From contig NZ_CAXLMO010000015.1 of assembly GCF_964187635.1 (NCBI RefSeq), positions 1 through 64,000 on the forward strand: DNA of 64,000 nt, given 5' to 3'. This document shows positions 42,029-49,200 of this stretch, piece by piece. The position numbers were made by a program, and so were the translations under genes. Source of the DNA: Seribacter sulfatis (GTDB lineage: Bacteria; Verrucomicrobiota; Verrucomicrobiia; Opitutales; Seribacteraceae). Numbering within the stretch: the first letter of the stretch is position 1; each line of letters opens with the position of its first letter. Under the pieces are notes generated by a model, which saw only the letters and a program-made list of their open reading frames with translations, had not been told where the DNA came from and made no database searches.

Positions 42029-43102
42029 CTACAGTGAATTCCGGTTCAGGCAATTTAAATCCTCAAAAGATCGGGTAAGGCGCTCGACAAAGGTAGTTTC
42101 TCCCCCCCTTAACCATGCCCGTGGGTCATAATATTTCTTATTGGGTTTGTCGTCACCATCCGGGTTACCGAGTTGTGCCTGTAGATAATCTTTGTTCGTA
42201 TTATAGTATCCATGAACTCCATCCCAAAATGCCCATTGCATATCAGTATCAAGGTTCATCTTCACCACGCCATACCCTATCGCCTCACGAATTTGCTCAC
42301 GGGAAGATCCAGAACCTCCGTGAAATACGAAATGAATGGGACGGTCTTTTAAACCATGTTTCTCTTGCACATACTCCTGCGAGTTAAAAAGAATTTTGGG
42401 AGTCAATTCAACATTGCCTGGTTTGTAAACTCCATGAACATTACCAAAAGCAGCCGCTACAGTAAATCGATTGCTCACTGATGATAAAATTTCATACGCC
42501 TGATTTACCTCTTCGGGTTGCGTGTAAAGTCGGGAAGTATCAATATCAGTATTATCCACTCCATCTTCCTCCCCTCCGGTTACCCCTAATTCGATTTCAA
42601 TGGTCATTCCAATTTTATTCATCCTTTCGAAATAATCCCGGCATGTGCTCAGATTGTCTTCAATTGGTTCCTCCGAAAGATCGAGCATGTGCGAACTATA
42701 TAAGGACTTACCCCTTGATTCATAAAACTGCTCTCCTGCATCCAATAAACCATCGATCCATGGAAGTAACTTTCTCGCGGCATGATCAGTGTGAAGAATA
42801 ACCGGTACATCGTACGCTTCTGCCATTGCGTGTACATGCATTGCACCTGATACCGATCCAGCAATTGCAGATTTCTGGTTTTCATTGGAAAGACTCTTCC
42901 CTGCATAAAATATTCCACCACCGTTGGAAAATTGAATCATTACCGGAGAGTTCAAACCCGCTGCTGTTTCAAGAACTGCATTAACCGAATTGGTTCCCAC
43001 TACATTGACTGCTGGAAGTGCATATTGATTTTCTAGAGCATCATCGAAAATTGCCTGCACATCGTCTCCGGTAACTACTCCACCCTTGAATTTTTTACTC
43101 AT
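42029..43102 (-). CDS. fba: Class II fructose-bisphosphate aldolase
   Basis: The 357-residue protein has the FbaA-type sequence. Zinc ligands lie in LHTDHAARKLLPW, GNVHGVYKPGN and FVFHGGSGSSREQIRE. GVVKMNLDTDMQWAFWDGV forms the phosphate site. It splits fructose-1,6-bisphosphate to dihydroxyacetone phosphate and glyceraldehyde-3-phosphate in glycolysis and the reverse in gluconeogenesis. The E. coli-like length and the single copy beside tal suggest the housekeeping aldolase. Confidence 0.97.
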   Translation of the reverse strand: MSKKFKGGVVTGDDVQAIFDDALENQYALPAVNVVGTNSVNAVLETAAGLNSPVMIQFSNGGGIFYAGKSLSNENQKSAIAGSVSGAMHVHAMAEAYDVPVILHTDHAARKLLPWIDGLLDAGEQFYESRGKSLYSSHMLDLSEEPIEDNLSTCRDYFERMNKIGMTIEIELGVTGGEEDGVDNTDIDTSRLYTQPEEVNQAYEILSSVSNRFTVAAAFGNVHGVYKPGNVELTPKILFNSQEYVQEKHGLKDRPIHFVFHGGSGSSREQIREAIGYGVVKMNLDTDMQWAFWDGVHGYYNTNKDYLQAQLGNPDGDDKPNKKYYDPRAWLRGGETTFVERLTRSFEDLNCLNRNSL

Positions 43103-43206
43103 AATATTTTAGATTAAATTAAAATTTTATCTCTTTTCCCACATCTGGACTCGACAGGCAAAACTAAAAAAATAATGAAATGAATTATTTTTATCTAAAT
43201 TTTGAA

Positions 43207-43695
43207 TTATTTAGTAAGTAATTCGCTTAAATCTCCCGATCCTAAAGCTTCTTCCACTTCATCAAGTTTAATAAAAGTGGTTCTGGTATGAGGGAGTTTA
43301 TATCGTTTAAAAACTCCTTTATCTAATAAATAATAAAGTTTCCTGGAAGAAATCCGTAATACTTTGGCCGCTTCTGAAATTCGGAGAATCTTGGGCACGG
43401 GTGGTTTTCTTAGATCTTTTAAATGTCCCTCCTGTGTTCGGACGGAACTTTCAATTGCCTCGATTTTTTGATCCATTGAGTCTAAACGATCTTTAATTTC
43501 ACTTAATGCTAAAAAAATAATTTCATTCTCAATCTCATGGGGACTACGTATTCCTAATTCCTGTTCCTTTTCATTGCGAAAACGAACTGCATCAATCCGA
43601 CTACGAAAATACTTTCGATATCTTTTTTTACGATAGGTCCAAGTTATACAATGAGGCGATGCTCGCCCAGTCGAGAGTGAATAGGATACTTTCAT
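43207..43695 (-). CDS. HTH_17 (excisionase-like) DNA-binding protein with Arm-like N-terminus
   Basis: The 162-residue product has an N-terminal segment (ITWTYRKKRYRKYFRSRIDA, VRFRNEKEQELG) that recalls the three-stranded DNA-binding arm of integrases or AP2 domains. A coiled linker follows, then KILRISEAAKVLRISSRKLY with a following basic strand, matching HTH_17 excisionase-like winged helices. Such proteins serve as recombination directionality factors or as simple regulators. No integrase, att repeat or phage gene is near, so a regulator or a remnant is more likely. It is 104 bp upstream of fba on the same strand. Confidence 0.65.
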   Translation of the reverse strand: MKVSYSLSTGRASPHCITWTYRKKRYRKYFRSRIDAVRFRNEKEQELGIRSPHEIENEIIFLALSEIKDRLDSMDQKIEAIESSVRTQEGHLKDLRKPPVPKILRISEAAKVLRISSRKLYYLLDKGVFKRYKLPHTRTTFIKLDEVEEALGSGDLSELLTK

Positions 43696-43778
43696 TTTAA
43701 TTTGAGCATTGAATTCAGGAAAAGTTCCTATAAAACTCTATCACTGCCTCTTACTCAACCCTTAAGAATTCAATTACC

Positions 43779-44186
43779 ATGAGTGAAAAAAATTTCCCTG
43801 AAGTTATAAAAGAAATTCATCATAAAGACGACCGCTTTGGAAAAGGTGCCTACTACTTTATTCGAGAAGCACTAGACCACACCCTCAAAAATTTAGAAAA
43901 ATCGAACAAGAAAAACAAGGGCCATGTATCTGGAATTGAATTACTCAATGGAATTCGTGACTATGCATTAGATCGTTTCGGTCCTATGACAATGACCTTG
44001 ATGGAACATTGGAATATTTCAAAATGTCGAGATTTTGGAGATATTGTCTTCAATTTAGTGGACCATGGAATCTTGGGAAGAACAGAAAATGACTCACTGG
44101 ATGATTTTGAAGGCGGGTATAATTTTAAAGATGCATTTGAATTACCCTTTTTACCCCAAGATCAAAATAAATCTGAGCTGAACTGA
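43779..44186 (+). CDS. Minf_1886-type conserved PVC protein
   Basis: The 135-residue product follows the pattern of this PVC-superphylum family: KDDRFGKGAYYFIREALDHT, HVSGIELLNGIRDYAL, FGPMTMTLMEHWNI and DFGDIVFNLVDHGILG. It ends with FEGGYNFKDAFELPFLP. No enzymatic motif is seen and the function is unknown. The protein is cytoplasmic. It is strong evidence for a verrucomicrobial or planctomycete host. Confidence 0.85.
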   Translation: MSEKNFPEVIKEIHHKDDRFGKGAYYFIREALDHTLKNLEKSNKKNKGHVSGIELLNGIRDYALDRFGPMTMTLMEHWNISKCRDFGDIVFNLVDHGILGRTENDSLDDFEGGYNFKDAFELPFLPQDQNKSELN

Positions 44187-44197
44187 TTGCACCAATT

Positions 44198-44422
44198 TCA
44201 ACCGATTATAAAAGCGTAAAGAATTAAAACTAAGGCGATTATTCCAATCGCTTTATACCAATTTTTGAAATGGGAATGGTTCTTGCCAGTCCCAAATGCC
44301 CCCCCTTTGTACTGAGTAAATTCCTCCTTCTCGCTGTTGCTCTCCCGATCGCGACAAGCAGGACATTGAGTACCATCTTTGGAGTGCCATTCGAAATCAC
44401 AATCTGGACAAATTTTAAACAT
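44198..44422 (-). CDS. Zinc-ribbon protein with C-terminal membrane helix
   Basis: The ATG at 44422 (a TTG lies two codons earlier) gives 74 residues. Two CxxC pairs (CPDCDFEWHSKDGTQCPACRD) form a zinc ribbon, followed by a hydrophilic linker and a C-terminal helix (AIGIIALVLILYAFIIG). The ribbon therefore faces the cytoplasm on a tail-anchored protein. It converges with the Minf_1886-type gene, 11 bp apart. No function is assigned. Confidence 0.7.
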   Translation of the reverse strand: MFKICPDCDFEWHSKDGTQCPACRDRESNSEKEEFTQYKGGAFGTGKNHSHFKNWYKAIGIIALVLILYAFIIG

Positions 44423-44517
44423 TTTCAAAGATTTACTCCCCTCCCCTCTTTTTTACCACAATAATTTCCTTGCCCAAAGTCTATTATGTGGCAAGAAATT
44501 ACTATACCGCCCGCCTT

Positions 44518-45900
44518 ATGATTTTCTTCCTTATAAGAAAGATACATTATAAATTTTTTTGCCCAAAAAATTTAACACTTCTCTTCGTTTTTATTTTTGG
44601 TGTATTCAGTTCTTTTTCCCTCGATGCAAGATCGCCATTACAAGAATCTCTAGGAACAATTCAATCTAGAGCATTAAATGGAGACCCCCATTATCAGGGA
44701 GTACTGGCACTATTTCACAAATTCGGTGAACGGGGTTTAGCCATCGATCTGAAAGAAGCAGAAAGATGGGCAAAATTAGCCGCGGAGAAAGAAGGTGCAG
44801 TAGGACTATGCACCCTTGCCTCGCTATCTCTTGAAAATGGAAAAGTGAATCGTGGTCACTTTTTGTATGACGAAGCATACCTCCATTCCAACCTCCTGGC
44901 CCTTGCTAAAGCAAAGGATCCACTTGCAATGTATTGTTTGGGAATGATTGAAATGGATAACCCCCCAAGGAATTTCTCTAAAGCAATTCGTCACATAGAA
45001 TCAGCTGCTGAGAAAGGTTATGCCACTGCACAAGCAACATTGGGAATGATTTACTTTACTGGTATTGGAGTTAAAAAAGACTCAAACCTCGCAATAAAAT
45101 GGTGTTCTCGGGCAGCCCGCGAAAAGCTTCCATTAGGTATGTTTTACCTAGGCATGGCTTACTCGATTGGAGACAGTCTTGAGAAAAATGAAGATTATGC
45201 TCTTCGCTGGATTCGTACTGCAGCAGACCGAGAATTAGTTATGGCCCAATTAACACTAGGGATGAAATACGCGACTGGAGATGGAGTGGAAAAAGATTTA
45301 GAATCTGCAGTAAGCTGGCTTCACCGGGCATCAATAAGCGGGTCTTCGGAAGCAAAACTTCAACTACGAAAATATGAAAACCACCTTGAAAGGCTGAGGA
45401 ATCCTCCTGCAGTTTACATTCCTGAAAATCAAACAAAATCAGTCTCGAATTTAGCGGAGGCTAATATTAATAAGAATTCCAAAAATATTCCGATGAATCC
45501 ACGTCCTGTCATTTCTATCCCCAGGACCGATATTTCAGAGGAGGATGAAATAGGTTTTGATGCCGTTGAGGCGGCAATGTCAGTTCTTACCATTGATAAA
45601 GACCGCGAAAAAGCAAAGACACTACTTGAAATTCCTGCGTCGAAAGGAAACCCAATTGCATGCAGGCATTTAGGTTGCCTTTATTATAAAGAAAATAATT
45701 TCAAATCGGCGAAGAAATGGTTTGATAAAGCTGCCCTTAAAATGGATCCTGAATCTCTTCGGTATTTAGGAATTTTATTTTTTCTTGGCCAAGGAGTTGA
45801 ACAAGATTATCCCACAGCAGATTCATGGCTCACAAAAGCCGCTCAATCCGGTGATCTTGAAGCCTCCAGGTATCTGAGAATAGTGAAGCAGTTTCTTTAG
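44518..45900 (+). CDS. Exported Sel1-repeat (TPR-like) protein
   Basis: The ATG at 44518 is preferred over a TTG at 44470. The 460-residue product has a hydrophobic signal (LTLLFVFIFGVFSSFSL). Sel1-like repeats of about 36 residues follow: AIRHIESAAEKGYATAQATL with GMIYFTGIGV, ALRWIRTAADRELVMAQLTL and SAVSWLHRASISGSSEAKL. A Pro-rich spacer separates these from three more repeats near the C-terminus (GVEQDYPTADSWLTKAAQSG). Sel1 proteins act as protein-binding scaffolds. No partner gene is evident. Confidence 0.85.
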   Translation: MIFFLIRKIHYKFFCPKNLTLLFVFIFGVFSSFSLDARSPLQESLGTIQSRALNGDPHYQGVLALFHKFGERGLAIDLKEAERWAKLAAEKEGAVGLCTLASLSLENGKVNRGHFLYDEAYLHSNLLALAKAKDPLAMYCLGMIEMDNPPRNFSKAIRHIESAAEKGYATAQATLGMIYFTGIGVKKDSNLAIKWCSRAAREKLPLGMFYLGMAYSIGDSLEKNEDYALRWIRTAADRELVMAQLTLGMKYATGDGVEKDLESAVSWLHRASISGSSEAKLQLRKYENHLERLRNPPAVYIPENQTKSVSNLAEANINKNSKNIPMNPRPVISIPRTDISEEDEIGFDAVEAAMSVLTIDKDREKAKTLLEIPASKGNPIACRHLGCLYYKENNFKSAKKWFDKAALKMDPESLRYLGILFFLGQGVEQDYPTADSWLTKAAQSGDLEASRYLRIVKQFL

Positions 45901-46020
45901 ACCACAGCTAGATAATCTGGTCATTATTTTAGGATCACACTATTTATATATAAAGTTCGTTCGCTTTCTTTAGTCGCAATCGAATTAAGATCTTCTCGGA
46001 ATATAAAAAGCCCAACTCCA

Positions 46021-46046
46021 CAATCCTTAGTTTGAGGTTAGGATTG
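46021..46046 (+). terminator. Possible terminator of the Sel1 gene
   Basis: CAATCCT and AGGATTG form a perfect 7-bp stem with a 12-base loop, 120 bp after the Sel1 stop. A run of six T starts 8 bases after the stem, further than in a standard intrinsic terminator, so the call is weak. Confidence 0.3.
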
Positions 46047-46105
46047 CGACACTATTTTTTCTGAGAGTGGTAACAAGAATCACATAAGAAATACAAAAAA
46101 GTCGA

Positions 46106-46131
46106 ACTTCTCTTCTAGGTAATAGAGAAGT
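46106..46131 (-). terminator. Possible intrinsic terminator of the giant coiled-coil gene
   Basis: ACTTCTCT and AGAGAAGT form a perfect 8-bp stem with a 10-base loop. Read on the minus strand, six T follow 4 bases after the stem (TCGACTTTTTTG). The hairpin lies about 140 bp past the coiled-coil stop. The stem is AT-rich, so termination may be partial. Confidence 0.4.
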
Positions 46132-46222
46132 AAGGAAAAGTATAAATTAGCCTAGCTGTTGAATACTCGGACTAGGGGTATAATTTTGGATTAAATAATC
46201 AAAAACCAGCAGACAAAATCAG

Positions 46223-46238
46223 TTTACACGAGTGTAAA
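46223..46238. promoter_or_regulatory. Operator-like palindrome
   Basis: TTTACAC-GA-GTGTAAA is a perfect 7+7 bp inverted repeat. Arms of this kind are common in dimeric repressor sites, but it lies past the ends of both flanking genes rather than at a promoter. It may be a chance or structural element. Confidence 0.35.
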
Positions 46239-46271
46239 TTGGACAACACGAAAAATGAATCGATGGATTAA

Positions 46272-49200
46272 TTATTCTGCCCAAGCCGCGTCTCTCAAAT
46301 CTAAAACAATACCATTTGTTCCGGGCTTTAATTCCACTGGTTTGGACCAAACAACTCCAACCTGTCCAAGTGGTGAAGAACCAACAATAAAGTAATTCCC
46401 TGCCTCAATATTTTCGAGGTTAGCCTCTCCCATTGAATTGGTCTTGATCCGGGCAAGACTGTTAGTTGCTAATGCATTTCTAATCGCGGAAGCAATACCT
46501 GGAAAACGGTATCCCCTTTGCACTGATCTTGCCCAAAGCTCTGCTCCAGTATCAATCCCCTGGCCAGGCGGGATTCGTACTCTCGAAGAGTTTAAAATAC
46601 TTTCAAGGTCATTTTTTACCAAGAAGAACTCAGTGAATCCAGCAGGTCGGTTTTTATTGTTAAGAAACTGGACTTGAGCGCGGAGTTGAATACTTGAATC
46701 ACCGTCGGGAATCTTTTGGATACCGGGAGATGTAAGTGAAGAATTAGGTAACATGTTGCTCGAAGAAGGAGAAGGACGGTATGTCGAGGAAGGCAACGGT
46801 CTTGGAGTGTAAGTACTTGTTAAGGTCCGGGGAGCAGGAGTTGAGCGAATCGGAGAACTTACATAATTACTCGAACTTCTAGAAGTTCGGGGTACAGAAA
46901 CTTGCATTGTACTTCCACCACTGCCTCCCTTTTTCAAGACACGAATTGCTTCCCTGGCAGCAACTAATGCGTTTTCTAAAGAAGAAATTCGATTTTGAGC
47001 ATCTGATAACTCGCCATTTAATAGATTAACTTTCATGTTGGCTGATTGTCCTCTCTCCACCACTTCCTGCTTTATATCTCGTGCATCTGATAATTGTCGT
47101 CTCAAATCTTCAACCCGTGCCCTCTCTTGATCGAGTTGAATTTGGGCGGTAAGGTTTTTCTGATTTAAGTCCCGAACCTTTCTGTCCAACTGATCCCTTT
47201 GTGGAATTGTATTGTTGGAAAGAAGTTGTGTTTGTAATCGTTGATTTTGTTCCCGCAATCTTTGAATTTCTGCACCATCTGCTGCATTGGATAGATTAGT
47301 AACTACAACAGGGGGTGGGTTATAAGTGGTAAATGTTGAAGGCGTTCCACGGGATTGGGATTGGGACTGTCTTAAATTTTCTTCCAATATATTTATTTTT
47401 TGATTGAGGGATGCAATATCTGCCATCGATCGTTGAGCCTCCATTTTCGCCCTTGCCTCCGAATCTCGAGCACTTTGCTCTGCTCCTTCCAAACGGACAA
47501 TCTGTGCTCTCAGGGCGGCATTATCTGGCTTTATTCCAGGAACAGTCATTTGTGCTCTCGCTAAATCCTCTCTTAATCCAGTGACTCGGTTATCTCTTTC
47601 TCCGATTTGCATTCTAAGATTGGCATTCTCTTTTGACAAATCATTCACACGAGTCTGGTAGTTTGCTTTTAATTCACGATTCTGATTGGAACCAGAAGAT
47701 GAAATTGAGCCCTGCAAGCGTCGATTTTCTTCTTCCAAAATCGCCACCTGTTCCTTAATTCTTCCAAATTCCGAAAAAACAGATTTAAATTCATCATTTA
47801 ATCTTAAACTGTCATTTTGACTTGCCTCTAATTCGGACTGCAACTCTTGAAAACGAGGTTCTTCAATACCTCGAGCAGCAAGTAAATCTTGTTGAAGAAG
47901 AAGGAGTTCTTTCTGTAACTCGATAAATCGTGGATCGCTGGCAAAGTTAGGAACTGGTGCCACTTCATTTGATTGGTCTGACTCCAAAAGTAACGACTCC
48001 ATCTCCTTCCTCAATTGCTCGGAATTACGTAGCGCAGCAGTTAGATTGCCTATCCTTTGGAGAGCTTGGTTTTCGGCCTGCTTGGCATTTTCAATCACTT
48101 GATTAATTTCGGGGGAAGAAGAATTACCAACACTGGATTCCATTTGAGCCAACCTGGCCTGTGTTTCCTCTAATTCGGTCTGCATTTCTATAGTTTCAGA
48201 AACTGCATCCTGCAACTGGCTCTGGAGTGCTAACAATTGATCATCCTGTGGTGCTGAGGAAGTCTCTGACTTGGCTTTATCCAGATCTGCTTTTAACTGA
48301 CTGATTTCATTCAATAAATCATTTTTCTCCGAGTCGCTCAGGGTTGGGATCACTGGAGTTGAATCAAGGTTTGTATTTTCTAGATTCATTTCATTTAACT
48401 TTTTTTCAGCACTTTCTAACTTACTCGCCAAAAGTTCCATCTCCTCTCGAAGTGATGATGCGATCTCAAGTTCTGCTTCTTTGTCAGTCATCTCCACAAT
48501 GGCATTACTTAACTCTTCTTCTAATTCCTTGAGTCTTTTATCTTTGGATTCCAATAAAGCATTCAGGTCCTTTACAAGGGCGGTGTCATCCGGTGCAGAA
48601 TCTGTACGTTTACCTGGTATAGAGTCGCTCTCAATTTTCTCGATGCTTTCCATTGCCAAAGCTAGTTGTTCTTCGATCTTTCCTCTTTCAACTTCTTCTG
48701 AATTTGTTTTTTCAAGTAAATCATTGATCGTATTCTGAGCGGCTAGAAGTTCATTTTCCAAACGAATAAAATCTTCCGCATCTTTTTCAGAACCCTGTGG
48801 AAGACTCCTTGGGGATTGATCTCCGTTTTGAGCAATCTCATTTAACTTCTGCACTGCGTCATCCAACTGCTCTTGCAAATTAATTCGCTTTTCATCTTGT
48901 GAATCTAAAGAAACTTGCAACGCATCAATTGTTTGCTCGGCTCGGGAAAGTTCCATTTCAAGTTTTTCAAATACTTGGGAATCTTGCGATCCTGAAGCAA
49001 GCGGTTGTGGGCTCTTTTCAATCTGGTCTAATCTATTTTGGGCATTGACTAGTTGTTCCTCTAGTTGTGTCACAATGGCAACCTGTTCATCATCGGTTGA
49101 ACCTTTTTCAGATTCTGTATCCAGTATTGCTTTAGTTTCTATAATTTCTTGTTCAAGGCTGGCGATTTTTCTATTTCGAATGACATCGTTGTTTTCCAAG

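Larger units (their letters stand above)
45901..46271. other. Convergent intergenic region with hairpins and a palindrome; no gene
   Basis: These 371 bases separate the ends of the Sel1 gene and the giant coiled-coil gene. No supported frame is present. The region holds two hairpins that may end transcription from each side and a short palindrome, listed separately. With its structure it could also encode a small RNA, but no promoter pair is convincing. Confidence 0.4.

Noticed and set aside
43207..43695. Excisionase-like gene as evidence for a mobile element
   Set aside because: No integrase, att repeat, phage gene or composition shift is nearby; core genes flank both sides.
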